A DNA stretch of 64,000 nt from contig NZ_CP103288.1 of the NCBI RefSeq assembly GCF_024758005.1, positions 496,001-560,000 on the forward strand. The letters run 5' to 3'. The notes below the pieces were generated by a model, which worked only from the letters and a program-made list of their open reading frames with translations, did not search any database and had not been told where the DNA came from. Shown here one piece after another: positions 18,867 through 27,539 of the stretch. Each line of letters opens with the position of its first letter. Position 1 is the stretch's first letter. The DNA comes from Pseudarthrobacter sp. NS4. GTDB taxonomy: Bacteria; Actinomycetota; Actinomycetes; Actinomycetales; Micrococcaceae. The position numbers were made by a program, and so were the translations under genes.

Positions 18867-18908
18867 GCAAACAGGCTCCGGGGGCAGAAGCCACCGGAGC
18901 CTGTTTGC
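18867..18908. terminator. Bidirectional terminator between araA and the GAF-ANTAR gene
   Basis: GCAAACAGGCTCCGG (18867-18881) pairs perfectly with CCGGAGCCTGTTTGC (18894-18908): 15 bp with a 12-nt loop. It sits between two convergent genes, ending araA on the plus strand and the regulator gene on the minus strand. Confidence 0.85.
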
Positions 18909-18914
18909 TGCGTC

Positions 18915-19889
18915 CTAGTGCCCGAAGTGCGCCCGCGGGGGGCCCTCCGGAAGCTTTTCCAAGATGTCCTCAGCGATCCGGCGCACCTTGATGTTCCGGT
19001 GGCTGGATGCCTTGGCGAGGATGGAAAAAGCCTCATGGTACGAGCACCTGTTCTGTGCCATGATCACGCCGCAGGCAACATTGATGGATGTGCGGCTGTC
19101 CAGCGCCGAGCGCAGGTCCGAGGCCATGGACCTGGCGGTGTGCAGATCGATGGCTATTTGCAGGCTCTTGGCCGCCAGACCGGCGAAAGCGCGTGCTTCC
19201 GCGATGACCTGGAGCGGGAAGGCCTTTGCATCCTGGGTAAAGAATGCCAGGGCTGCTGGTGTTTTCCGGGCGGCGCCACCACCGTTGGTGTCACCGTGCC
19301 TGGCCTCCGTGTTGCCGGTATTGCCGCCGCCGGTATTGCCGGCCAGCAGCAGCCGTACTCCCAGGACGCTGCCGAACCCTGCCTCCTGCAGCCGGGCGCA
19401 GTAGCGCGGCCACCGGAAGTCCCCATTGCGCTGGAGTACTGACACCGGCTGGTCGCCGCTGAGCACTTCGCTGACTGGTCCTTCTGCCGCCAGGTGTTCC
19501 CATTCCAGCAGCCGCACCACCTTCTCAGAGGTGCCGGTGATGGCGGGTGGCTTTTTTATCTGGTGTACCAACACGCCGCATTCGATTTGGAGTTCCCCCG
19601 TGCGGACTACGGACTGCGCAGAGGCGACCACGAGCCGGTTGAGGGATTCATCCAAAGAGTCCGCGCCTGTGACCAGATCCAGCAGGAGGGCCTGCTTGCT
19701 GCTCTCTTGGGGCGCTCCCAGTCCGGTGATGCCGGATGCAGTGCGGCGGCTCTTGCTCCTTGGCGGAACAAGAGGGCCGGCGACGGCTGGGGGAGAGGCC
19801 TTGGTCTCAAAGGCCTCCTCGTCGCCGGCCCCGCTCAATGCCCGTGTCCGTCGGACCGGGAAGCCTGAGCTTGTCTGTCGTGCCTGCAT
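18915..19889 (-). CDS. GAF and ANTAR domain regulator
   Basis: The 324-residue protein has a GAF-like sensor (about 60-240) and a C-terminal ANTAR domain (about 250-310: ALDSRTSINVACGVIMAQNR, then AFSILAKASSHRN). ANTAR proteins bind RNA hairpins and prevent early termination. A Gly/Asn/Thr-rich insertion (AGNTGGGNTGNTEARHGD) interrupts the sensor and is encoded over a 12-nt direct repeat (19315-19326 and 19330-19341). The ATG at 19889 was chosen; a GTG at 19901 is possible. No cognate histidine kinase is adjacent. It is convergent with araA. The RNA target is unknown. Confidence 0.85.
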   Translation of the reverse strand: MQARQTSSGFPVRRTRALSGAGDEEAFETKASPPAVAGPLVPPRSKSRRTASGITGLGAPQESSKQALLLDLVTGADSLDESLNRLVVASAQSVVRTGELQIECGVLVHQIKKPPAITGTSEKVVRLLEWEHLAAEGPVSEVLSGDQPVSVLQRNGDFRWPRYCARLQEAGFGSVLGVRLLLAGNTGGGNTGNTEARHGDTNGGGAARKTPAALAFFTQDAKAFPLQVIAEARAFAGLAAKSLQIAIDLHTARSMASDLRSALDSRTSINVACGVIMAQNRCSYHEAFSILAKASSHRNIKVRRIAEDILEKLPEGPPRAHFGH

Positions 19890-20123
19890 TGTTAGTCTCA
19901 CACCCCCTCGTGAGCCAAGTGCCGCGAGCGGAACACGTCTTGTCTCTGAGGAAAACCTAATTGTGCGCGGCCCGCCGCGGAACGCGTATCTGGTACTCGT
20001 TTTTGAGATTAGGTAGTACTTAGGCCAGGCCCCGGTTCCGCGCTCTTATATTGCCGCTGGTGAGGGGTGCGGACGTCGCCGGCGGCTTCGCTCCACCACT
20101 CCCGGGCGTCCCTTTCCCTTCGC

Positions 20124-20170
20124 TTGACTCCAGGAGCACGAACGCCAACAATTACTTCTATAACGTTGTA
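20124..20170 (+). promoter_or_regulatory. Promoter and LacI-type operator of the arabinofuranosidase gene
   Basis: TTGACT (20124-20129) and AACAAT (20147-20152) stand 17 bp apart. Just downstream, TATAACGTTGTA (20159-20170) is an imperfect CG-centred palindrome of LacI type. A similar element, TGCAACGATGTA, precedes the LacI gene at 22507, so one repressor may control both. Confidence 0.6.
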
Positions 20171-20192
20171 AAAAAGAAACGAGGACGTTTTC

Positions 20193-21719
20193 GTGACCAC
20201 AGCAGAATCAGCCGCGGCGAAGATCACCATGGATCCCGCCTTTACGGTGGGACCTGTCCGGCGGCGCACTTTCGGTGCCTTTGTGGAACACCTGGGACGC
20301 TGTGTGTACACCGGCATCTTCGAACCCGGGCACCCCAAGGCCGACGAGGACGGCTTCCGCAAGGACGTCCTGGAACTGACCCGCGAACTTGGCGTTTCCA
20401 CGGTGCGCTATCCCGGCGGCAACTTCGTATCCGGCTACCGCTGGGAGGACGGCGTGGGTCCGGCGGACAAGCGCCCGGTCCGGCTGGACCTGGCCTGGCA
20501 CTCCAGCGACCCCAACCTGGTGGGGGTGGACGAGTTTGCCAAGTGGTCGGCCAAAGCCGGCATAGAAACCATGATGGCGGTCAACCTGGGCACGCGGGGA
20601 ACCCAGGAGGCGCTGGACCTCCTGGAATACTGCAACATCGACGGCGGAACGGCCTTTTCCGACCAGCGCAGGGCCAACGGTGCGGAGAACGGCTACGGCA
20701 TCAAGATGTGGTGCCTGGGCAACGAGATGGACGGGCCGTGGCAGATCGGCCACAAAAACGCGCAGGAGTACGGCCGGTTGGCGGCGGACACCGCCCGCGG
20801 CATGCGGATGATTGAACCGGACCTCGAACTCGTGGCCTGCGGCAGCTCCGGCCCCACCATGAGCACCTTCGGCGAATGGGAGCGGGTTGTCCTCTCCGAG
20901 ACCTATGAGCTGGTGGACCTGATCTCGGCCCACCAGTACTTCGAGGACTTCGGAGACCTCCAGGAACACCTCTCCGCCGGCCACCGGATGCAGGCGTTCA
21001 TCCACGACATCGTGAGCCACATCGACCATGTGAAGTCGGTAAAGAAGTCCACCAAACAGGTGGACATTTCCTTTGACGAGTGGAACGTCTGGCACATGAG
21101 CCGCGACGAATCCAGGCCCCCAACAGGCAAGGACTGGCCGGTGGCCCCCGTCCTGCTGGAGGACACCTACACGGTGGCGGACGCGGTCGTCGTCGGAGAT
21201 CTCCTGATCACCCTGCTCCGCAACACGGACCGGGTCCACTCCGCCAGCCTGGCGCAGCTGGTGAACGTCATCGCCCCCATCATGACCGAGCCCGGGGGGC
21301 GCGCCTGGAAGCAGACCACCTTCCACCCCTTCGCGCTGACCTCCCGGCACGCGTCCGGAACAGTGCTGCAGCTCGCCGTCGAATCCCCGCTGGTCAGCGG
21401 CGGCAAGACCGCCGGCTTCGCCGCGGTGTCCGCCGTCGCAACGTACGACGCAGCGAAGGGCGAGGCCGTGGTGTTCGCCGTCAACCGCTCGACCACGGAC
21501 GCGCTTGGGCTCGACGCCGTGGTGTCCGGGCTGGGCAAAGTGCGCGTCATCGAGGCCGTCACCTACGCCAACAAGGACCCGTACTGGCAGGCGACCGCCG
21601 ATGATTCCACCTCAGTGCTGCCCACGGAGAACGTCACGGCAAAGGCCGACGGCGGGCGCCTCACCGCGGAACTCCCGGCCGTGTCCTGGTCCATGATCCG
21701 GCTGGCCGTCAGGGTGTAG
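20193..21719 (+). CDS. Alpha-L-arabinofuranosidase, GH51
   Basis: The 508-residue intracellular enzyme (no signal peptide) releases L-arabinose from arabino-oligosaccharides. A GTG at 20193 follows GAGGACG. The general acid/base is Glu178 in WCLGNEMDGP and the nucleophile is Glu296 in SFDEWNVWH. The N-terminal block FGAFVEHLGRCVYTGIFEPG is standard for GH51, and a C-terminal beta domain completes it. It feeds arabinose to the nearby araBDA operon. A promoter, a LacI-type operator and a downstream terminator make it a single-gene unit. Confidence 0.95.
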   Translation: MTTAESAAAKITMDPAFTVGPVRRRTFGAFVEHLGRCVYTGIFEPGHPKADEDGFRKDVLELTRELGVSTVRYPGGNFVSGYRWEDGVGPADKRPVRLDLAWHSSDPNLVGVDEFAKWSAKAGIETMMAVNLGTRGTQEALDLLEYCNIDGGTAFSDQRRANGAENGYGIKMWCLGNEMDGPWQIGHKNAQEYGRLAADTARGMRMIEPDLELVACGSSGPTMSTFGEWERVVLSETYELVDLISAHQYFEDFGDLQEHLSAGHRMQAFIHDIVSHIDHVKSVKKSTKQVDISFDEWNVWHMSRDESRPPTGKDWPVAPVLLEDTYTVADAVVVGDLLITLLRNTDRVHSASLAQLVNVIAPIMTEPGGRAWKQTTFHPFALTSRHASGTVLQLAVESPLVSGGKTAGFAAVSAVATYDAAKGEAVVFAVNRSTTDALGLDAVVSGLGKVRVIEAVTYANKDPYWQATADDSTSVLPTENVTAKADGGRLTAELPAVSWSMIRLAVRV

Positions 21720-21748
21720 TCCGGCAGTTTTCGCCGGAAGGTGCGGCA

Positions 21749-21782
21749 GCCGGGCGCGGAAGCAATGTTTCCGGCGCCCGGC
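21749..21782 (+). terminator. Terminator after the arabinofuranosidase gene
   Basis: GCCGGGCGC-GGAA (21749-21761) pairs with TTCC-GGCGCCCGGC (21769-21782) over a short loop, 30 bp after the stop. No long T-run follows, as is usual in high-GC actinobacteria. Confidence 0.7.
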
Positions 21783-21817
21783 TGACGCGCCTGCCAACCT
21801 CTGGGAGGATGGACCGC

Positions 21818-22399
21818 ATGGAACTGCACATCACGGGGGATCCCGCCGCGGACAAGTTGCTAAGCGAGGACGACTTCGCCCTGTTGACCGGCATGCTGCT
21901 GGACCAGCAGGTGACCATGGAGTCGGCGTTCGCCGGGCCCGAAAAGATCAGGACCCGGACCGGGTCCATGAAACCTGAAGCCATTGCAGCCCACGATCCG
22001 CAGGCCTTCGTGGAAATGTTCAAGGAACGGCCGGCCGTCCACCGTTTTCCCGGCTCCATGGCCGCCCGTGTGCAGGCACTTGCCGAAGCCGTGCAGAACG
22101 AGTGGGACGGCGAAGCCGCGGCCATCTGGACCAAGGGTGAACCCGACGGTGCCGAGGTGCTCCGCCGGCTGAAGGCGCTGCCCGGGTTCGGCGAGCAAAA
22201 GGCCAGGATTTTCCTGGCCCTGCTGGGCAAGCAGCGCGGCCTGCAGGCGCCCGGCTGGCGTGAAGCGGCCGGACACTACGGCGAGGAGGGCGCCTACCTG
22301 TCCGTCGCGGACATCGTGGACCCCGAATCCCTGGTCAAGGTGCGCGCCAGCAAGCAGGCCGCCAAGGCCGCAGCGAAAGCGGCAAAGGCCAAGGACTGA
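21818..22399 (+). CDS. HhH-GPD-type base-excision repair protein
   Basis: This is a 193-residue protein of the small actinobacterial HhH-GPD group. The opening ADKLLSEDDFALLTGMLLDQ and the helix-hairpin-helix LKALPGFGEQKARIFLALLG are visible. The Ala/Lys-rich tail (KQAAKAAAKAAKAKD) is typical of DNA-binding proteins here. The ATG at 21818 was chosen because GGGAGG lies 9 nt upstream; the in-frame ATG at 21809 would touch that site. The expected role is recognition or removal of damaged bases. The substrate lesion is unknown. It is unrelated to its sugar-gene neighbours. Confidence 0.8.
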   Translation: MELHITGDPAADKLLSEDDFALLTGMLLDQQVTMESAFAGPEKIRTRTGSMKPEAIAAHDPQAFVEMFKERPAVHRFPGSMAARVQALAEAVQNEWDGEAAAIWTKGEPDGAEVLRRLKALPGFGEQKARIFLALLGKQRGLQAPGWREAAGHYGEEGAYLSVADIVDPESLVKVRASKQAAKAAAKAAKAKD

Positions 22400-22462
22400 C
22401 CCTCCCGCGAACCCGGGGCGGCCCTGCCTGGGATCGCCAGATGCTGTGCGGACGCCGTTTTC

Positions 22463-22474
22463 TGCAACGATGTA
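22463..22474 (+). promoter_or_regulatory. Candidate LacI-type operator before the LacI gene at 22507
   Basis: TGCAACGATGTA shares AACG-N-TGTA with TATAACGTTGTA upstream of the GH51 gene. It is an imperfect CG-centred palindrome 33 bp before the start codon, consistent with autoregulation. Confidence 0.4.
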
Positions 22475-22506
22475 TCCCAGGAACTGGCGGAATACACGAA
22501 GGAGCC

Positions 22507-23514
22507 ATGATGGCGGTCACCATGAACGACGTTGCGAAGGCGGCGGGGGTGTCGCTCAAGACAGTCTCCAACGTCCTGAATGACTACGAGTTCATCCGCC
22601 CTGCCACCAAGCAGCGGGTCCAGGACGCCATCGCGGAACTGGGATACGAAGCCAACCTCACCGCGCGGAGCCTGCGGTCCGGGAAAACCTCCATGCTGGG
22701 TTTGGTCTTGTCCGATCTTTCCGCGCCGTACTACGCGGAGCTTGCCTCCAAGCTGATGAAAGAGGCTTCCCAGCGGGGCTACCGGGTCCTGGTGGAGCAG
22801 TCCGACGCCGAAGGCAGTGTGGAACTGAACGCCCTGCAGGGACCGTTCCGGCAGCTCACCGACGGCCTGCTGTTCACCCCGCTGGCCATTGACGCGGATG
22901 CGATCGCTGCCAAGGTGGGCAAGAAACCCCTGGTGATGCTCGGCGAACACATCATGGATTCCCGGTTTGACCTGGTCACCATGAAAAACGGTGAAGCGGC
23001 CGCTGCCGTCACCGAACACCTGCTGGGAAGCGGACGCCGCCGCATTGCCGTGCTCGGCGCCCATCCCGAAGAGTCGGCGGGCAGTGCCGGCCTGCGGCTA
23101 AACGGCTACCGGAGTGCGCTGCAGCAGGCAGGGATCCTGTTCGATCCATCCCTGATCGCACCGGCAGAGTGGCGCCGGGACGCCGGAGCCAGCGCAGTGG
23201 CCGGGCTGGTGGAAAGCGGCGTCCGGTTTGACGCCGTGTTTGGCCTGAACGACGTGCTGGCGCTCGGAGCCATGCACGAACTGCTGATCCGTGGGGTCAG
23301 GGTTCCGCAGGACGTTGCCGTGGCAGGCTTCGATGACATCGACGAAGCGCGGTTCGCGTCTCCATCGCTCACCACCGTGTCGCCCGGAATGGACGAGATC
23401 GCGGAACGCTCAATCAGCCTGCTGCTGGACAGGATCGCCGGAAATGAGACAGCCGAACGGGGAGTCCACGTAGAGGCCGGGTTCCAGCTGAAGATCCGGG
23501 AGTCCGCGCCCTGA
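22507..23514 (+). CDS. LacI-family transcriptional regulator
   Basis: The 335-residue protein has an N-terminal HTH (MNDVAKAAGVSLKTVSNVLN), hinge (YEANLTARSLRSGKT) and sensor domain ending AGFDDIDEARFASPSLTTVS. The start follows GAAGGAGCC. It lies 0.8 kb beyond the GH51 gene, with one unrelated repair gene between. Similar operator-like elements precede both, so repression of arabinofuranosidase in response to arabinose or arabino-oligosaccharide is likely but inferred. Confidence 0.88.
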   Translation: MMAVTMNDVAKAAGVSLKTVSNVLNDYEFIRPATKQRVQDAIAELGYEANLTARSLRSGKTSMLGLVLSDLSAPYYAELASKLMKEASQRGYRVLVEQSDAEGSVELNALQGPFRQLTDGLLFTPLAIDADAIAAKVGKKPLVMLGEHIMDSRFDLVTMKNGEAAAAVTEHLLGSGRRRIAVLGAHPEESAGSAGLRLNGYRSALQQAGILFDPSLIAPAEWRRDAGASAVAGLVESGVRFDAVFGLNDVLALGAMHELLIRGVRVPQDVAVAGFDDIDEARFASPSLTTVSPGMDEIAERSISLLLDRIAGNETAERGVHVEAGFQLKIRESAP

Positions 23515-23591
23515 CTTTCCCCCGCCAGGTTTCGCCCGTCGCATTGGCGGGTAAGGTTTCGGCACCGGTTCAACAACGGAAAGGTGCCTCC

Positions 23592-24143
23592 ATGATTGCT
23601 CTCTTTGTCATCGACATGCAGAACGCGTACTTCGAAGCACCGGAACTGGCTGCCCAGCAGGAGAGGCTCGTCAGTTCCTGCAACAGGCTGTTGGAAGCCT
23701 TCACTTCCAACGGCCACAAGGCGCTGCTGGTAGGCACCGAGCACGAGCGCGACAAGTCGACCTGGACTCTGAACATGCTCGACGACGACCAGGGTTTCAT
23801 TTTCCGGGGCAGCAAGCAGGCCGAGGCAGTTCCGGGCCTCGCCACCGACGGCCTGCCCCAGCTCAACAAGACCCGGGACAGCGCCTTCATCGGGACTAAT
23901 CTGCTGTCCCGGCTGCGGAACTGGGGCGCCGACGAAGTGGTGCTGGCCGGCGTCTCCACCCACAACTGCATAGCCCAGACCGGGGCGGACGCCTTCGCCC
24001 ACAACATCCGGGTCACCTACGCCCAGGACGCCATGGCATCGGAGGACAACAAGGACGCGGCGGACATGCTCCGCATCCTCTCCACCACGTACCGCCAGAA
24101 CGTCCAGTCCAGCGACGAGATCCTGGAACGGCTGCGCCGCTAG
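23592..24143 (+). CDS. Isochorismatase-family cysteine hydrolase
   Basis: The 183-residue protein has the complete isochorismatase-like triad: Asp8 in VIDMQNAY, Lys93 in LNKTRDSAF and Cys126 in VSTHNCIAQT. The cis-peptide region before the cysteine (LAGVSTHNC) is conserved. GGAAAGG precedes the ATG at 23592, preferred over an in-frame start 48 nt upstream. Members hydrolyse amides such as nicotinamide, ureidoacrylate or N-carbamoyl compounds; the substrate here cannot be told. No pathway partner is adjacent. Confidence 0.88.
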   Translation: MIALFVIDMQNAYFEAPELAAQQERLVSSCNRLLEAFTSNGHKALLVGTEHERDKSTWTLNMLDDDQGFIFRGSKQAEAVPGLATDGLPQLNKTRDSAFIGTNLLSRLRNWGADEVVLAGVSTHNCIAQTGADAFAHNIRVTYAQDAMASEDNKDAADMLRILSTTYRQNVQSSDEILERLRR

Positions 24144-24316
24144 CAGCCCACTACATCCCTGAAACGCTGACCGTCTGGCTCGGATGGATCGACCTGGTCG
24201 AGGCCAGCCTGCTGCCCGTGGCGCTGCTGCTGGCGGTCTGGGGCGCGGCGGCGCTGCGGTGGCGTGCGCCCGCTTCGTCCCGGTTCCGTCAGCTCAGGCG
24301 GCCATCCGGCCCTTGA
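24143..24316 (+). pseudogene. C-terminal tail of a membrane protein without a start
   Basis: A plus-strand frame reads AAHYIPETLTVWLGWIDLVE, then ASLLPVALLLAVWGAAALRW and a basic tail before TGA at 24314. It looks like the last membrane helix and cytosolic tail of a larger protein, but no start codon or upstream body exists in this frame. It overlaps the end of the convergent hexapeptide-repeat gene. Probably a remnant; chance cannot be excluded. Confidence 0.35.
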
Positions 24317-24746
24317 TCCTGCGGTGCGGCCGGTTCTTTGCTCCCGCATGTTCCGCCGCACGCGGGCCCGCCAGGACCTGCCCGCCGTCGGGCACGGTGC
24401 TGTCCGCATGGAGGTGAACCCCGTGCTCGATCAGGACGCCGGAACCGATGCGCGAGTGACTGCCAATATGCGCACGGTTTCCGATGACCGTTGCCCGGCC
24501 GATGCGCACGCCGTCACCCACTACCGTCCGGTCACCGAGCTCCGCGTCACGGTCGATCCAGCTGCCGTGCCCGATCCTGCACCCCGCACCGATACGGGCA
24601 CCATGCTCCACATACGTCATGGCGCCAATACGGGCGCTTTCAGCCACCACAGCCCCGGGCGCTACCAGTCCACCGCCGTTGGCGTGCCGCGCATAGCGGG
24701 TCACCTTTCCGGCGTCGTCTTCAACTGATACAAACTTCCCGTTCAT
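24294..24746 (-). CDS. Left-handed beta-helix (hexapeptide repeat) protein
   Basis: The 150-residue product is dominated by hexapeptide repeats ([LIV]-G-x4), for example IGAGCRIGHGSWIDRDAEL and VGDGVRIGRATVIGNRAHIG, forming about six coils of a trimeric left-handed beta-helix. The family includes acyltransferases and gamma-carbonic-anhydrase-like proteins. No acetyltransferase catalytic His or CoA loop can be assigned, so function is open. GAGGGATCGA precedes the ATG. A 14-bp palindrome lies 12 bp upstream of the start, suggesting repressor control. Confidence 0.75.
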   Translation of the reverse strand: MNGKFVSVEDDAGKVTRYARHANGGGLVAPGAVVAESARIGAMTYVEHGARIGAGCRIGHGSWIDRDAELGDRTVVGDGVRIGRATVIGNRAHIGSHSRIGSGVLIEHGVHLHADSTVPDGGQVLAGPRAAEHAGAKNRPHRRIKGRMAA

Positions 24747-24758
24747 TCGATCCCTCGT

Positions 24759-24772
24759 TTACCGCGCGGTAA
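24759..24772. promoter_or_regulatory. Perfect palindrome, candidate TetR-type operator
   Basis: TTACCGCGCGGTAA is a perfect 14-bp palindrome, followed at once by another half-site (TTACCGC, 24774-24780). It lies 13-26 bp upstream of the start of the hexapeptide-repeat gene. The form is typical of TetR-family operators. No tetR gene lies in this window. Confidence 0.6.
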
Positions 24773-24841
24773 CTTACCGCACAGTCAGTTAACGGTTGAG
24801 AACTCAAAGGGATTCCCGCGCGGCGCCGATCAGTCTGTCCC

Positions 24842-27142
24842 CTACGGCGAGTCCTCTCCCGGCTGCACGCCTTCATCCTGTTCAGGGGCGGCATTTTCCT
24901 CTGTCAGCAGCAAGGCGGTCCCTTGATAGGCAGGCAGTTCGAGGAAGAAGCTGTGCAGGTCGTCAACCTGGCCCACTGCATCACCTGTGAACAGGTCGTG
25001 CACTGCGGCGCCGGGCGGCAGGTGGCTGGACTGGATGCTGCCGGCAATGTCCTGGTCGGAGAAGTTCAGCACTGTAACCTCGAGCGCGCCGCTTCCCAAC
25101 TGGTTGACCATGACCAGCAGGCCACGGTTGGATACGTCCGGCACATCCAGCAGGGCGCCTGTAGCTATGCCATGTTCTTCGCGAACAGTCAGGATCTGCT
25201 GGAGCCGCCTTGCGTAAGAGTTCGGGTTCTGCAGCTGGTCAGGGAGCGGCCCGTACAGGCTGCGTGCCCGGGGCATACCGGAGGAGGAGCTCTCCGCGTC
25301 CGGGCTGGTGCCCATGATGTCGTGTGCCCCACGGTTGATCCAGCGGGTGTCGCCCTGTGCGGTCAGCTCCTCAACGGTCTTCCGGTCCAGTGCAGTAATG
25401 CCGGCAAGGTCCCAGCCCGAAAGTGCAAAGACCCCGGGCTGCAGGGCGTTGTACATCGAGAGAAGGATGTGCACGTCCAGGATCTGTGCCTCCTCTTCAG
25501 GAGTGACCGCGTCAGGGTCCTGCATTCCCAGGGCGGCCATAATGAAGCTGACCGAGGTGCAGGCGATCCCGTTGGTGGTGAACACCGCGTTGTAGGGGGC
25601 GTTCTCCCCGGTCAGGCGATCCCGCATCGTTTGCTGGACCTGTTCGGCGAGCTGGGCGCCTGTGAGTTCCTGCCCGTTGAACTCGAAGATCTCATCCCGG
25701 TGCCCGGCAGCAAAGTGCATCAGCTCGTAGGTTAGCTCGTCATGGTTTTGCAGTGCGTGAACCAGTGACGCCTGGTCAACCCCGATTTCCATCGACAGGC
25801 GGAGCGTCAGCCGCAGCAACTCCGTATCGGCGGTAACCAGTGCGTAATGGTATGCGGGCCGCGTGATGAAGTCGTAGGAAAGGTCAGGGCCCGCTTCCGA
25901 GGTCGCTTTGATGTCGTCGATGGTCAGGTTGAGTTCCTGGAAGGAGAACCCGCCAACCTTGCGGATCATGGATCCAATGAGCTGATTGGCAGCCTCGGAC
26001 AGAGGATGCCCCTCTGACCAGCCGGGCTGCTCTTCAGCGCTCTTTTCCACTCCGAGGAAGCCGTTGGCATCGAGCCGGAGCGCGCCGGTGCCGAGGTCAA
26101 CCAGGGAATGCAGAGCGTCTCCGACTACAAGGCGCATCCCGGCGAAGGTGGGATCCAGCCAGTTGATGGAGGGCTGGCCTGCCTTGAAGTAGTGGAGGTA
26201 GACCCAGCGGCGGGTTTGCCCTGTGGTGTCAACGATCGGCCGGGTTGCGCTCCAGTTCGTTTCCTTGACGCCGGGCTCATAGAAAATGACCCGCTGCAGC
26301 CGGCCGATGATGTATCCGGCCTTCTGCAGGGCCTGTTCAGAGTCGGGACTCAGGTTTACTGAGTCGTGCCCTTCGGGGACGTCCGGCAGCAGGTGCCAGT
26401 CCTCCTCAGGGATATCGATCATGTGGTAGATCCCGGGGTAGTCCCGGAAATTCATCTCGGCAAGGCGGAAGTCGGCTCCCTTGCCGGTGTGGCCGGGAAC
26501 GATGTCATCGATGATGGTTCCGCCGTGGTCTGCCGCCACCTGGCACATCGAGCGGAACTCGTCCTCCGTGCCGAACACCGGGTCAATCGCCATGCTGATC
26601 CGGTCGAAGTGCCCGTCCACGCTGGGCGTCTGGGTCCAGCCGCTGATGCCTCCCGCCAGTTTGACGGGACCGGTGTGGATGGCGCGGATACCTATCTGGC
26701 TGAAGGCTTCCCACATGTCGGGATCGCCCAGCGCAGAGAGGAAGGACTGGCTGGACCTGGTGATGAAGGACAGGGGATACGCGGTAAACCATACGGGTGC
26801 ACGCTCGACGGCGGCCCGCGGGTTGGGATGTGCGTAGGAGTTCTGCCACATGCTGGCTTGCCCTGACAGTTGCCGGGCCAGTGTGTTGGCATCTCCCAGC
26901 ATTGCCTGGTTCCGCAGCCACTCGACGTAGGCCGCATTGCGCCCGTCGAATTCGAACGATGGCCTGGTGGCAAAGTACTGGCGCCGGCGAGCCGTCGGCC
27001 TCAGTGCCTTGGGCCGGGCCGGATAAAGGTGCTCGTCGAAATTGACGTCCGGCTCCACTGACGGTTCAGCGGCTGCTTCTTCATCTTCGCCGGCAACGGT
27101 GTCCACTTCATAAATACCGTCGCTGGTACTCGGTTCCCGCAT
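24842..27142 (-). CDS. Divergent GH13 family protein, trehalose-synthase-like
   Basis: At 766 residues this is an alpha-amylase-superfamily (GH13) protein. The catalytic triad is present: Asp358 in [10 protein letters not shown], Glu403 in FSFQELNLT and Asp468 in [10 protein letters not shown]. Spacing and the NHDE motif recall trehalose synthase (maltose glucosylmutase). However, the N-terminal 70 residues are acidic and unlike TreS, and [20 protein letters not shown] replaces the usual substrate-binding block. AGAGGA precedes the start. It probably rearranges or hydrolyses an alpha-glucoside. Neither treY/treZ nor a maltokinase gene is nearby. Confidence 0.8.
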   Translation of the reverse strand: MREPSTSDGIYEVDTVAGEDEEAAAEPSVEPDVNFDEHLYPARPKALRPTARRRQYFATRPSFEFDGRNAAYVEWLRNQAMLGDANTLARQLSGQASMWQNSYAHPNPRAAVERAPVWFTAYPLSFITRSSQSFLSALGDPDMWEAFSQIGIRAIHTGPVKLAGGISGWTQTPSVDGHFDRISMAIDPVFGTEDEFRSMCQVAADHGGTIIDDIVPGHTGKGADFRLAEMNFRDYPGIYHMIDIPEEDWHLLPDVPEGHDSVNLSPDSEQALQKAGYIIGRLQRVIFYEPGVKETNWSATRPIVDTTGQTRRWVYLHYFKAGQPSINWLDPTFAGMRLVVGDALHSLVDLGTGALRLDANGFLGVEKSAEEQPGWSEGHPLSEAANQLIGSMIRKVGGFSFQELNLTIDDIKATSEAGPDLSYDFITRPAYHYALVTADTELLRLTLRLSMEIGVDQASLVHALQNHDELTYELMHFAAGHRDEIFEFNGQELTGAQLAEQVQQTMRDRLTGENAPYNAVFTTNGIACTSVSFIMAALGMQDPDAVTPEEEAQILDVHILLSMYNALQPGVFALSGWDLAGITALDRKTVEELTAQGDTRWINRGAHDIMGTSPDAESSSSGMPRARSLYGPLPDQLQNPNSYARRLQQILTVREEHGIATGALLDVPDVSNRGLLVMVNQLGSGALEVTVLNFSDQDIAGSIQSSHLPPGAAVHDLFTGDAVGQVDDLHSFFLELPAYQGTALLLTEENAAPEQDEGVQPGEDSP

Positions 27143-27539
27143 AGATTCCTCTTCCTACCGGTTGTTCCCGCGGTCCCAAGGCATACTGCCTGGTCACCCT
27201 GCCCAATGTTCTCGTACCCGGGGGCGCCAAGACTATTCGGGCGAACTACGAAACTACCAAGTAGCGGCTAGGACACAAGGGTGGCCGCGGTCGTGTCCAT
27301 ATGCGCGAGGATGGTTTCGGGGCCAGGGCCGTGTCGCCGGTGGCGATGGCGTCGACGATCTCCCTGTCGCGGCCCACGCTCATGGTGCTGACGCCATGCA
27401 GGATTCCCCGGCCCTCTGGCTTGCTGCGGGAAGCTGTGCTGCAAGATGGCCTCCGCCCAGCTGGCAGTGCGGCAGCCGGCTTCGCGGCAGTGATTGATCA
27501 TGGCTGTGCTTCCCAGTGGCCCGTTCCTACACTGGGGTG
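27143..27539. other. Intergenic stretch with a regulator remnant
   Basis: The interval between the GH13 start and the SRPBCC gene carries no intact gene. Its middle holds the FCD-domain remnant listed separately. The first 100 bases are presumably the GH13 promoter; I see no clear -35/-10 pair. Confidence 0.4.
27268..27410 (-). pseudogene. C-terminal remnant of a GntR/FadR-family regulator (FCD domain)
   Basis: Minus-strand translation gives VGRDREIVDAIATGD and, after a one-base frame change near 27330, ETILAHMDTTAATLVS followed by a stop at 27268. Together they match the end of an FCD ligand-binding domain (H-x-EIVDAI-x-GD...A-x2-I-x2-HM). No winged-helix DNA-binding part was found upstream. 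It is the frameshifted tail of a deleted regulator gene. Confidence 0.6.
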
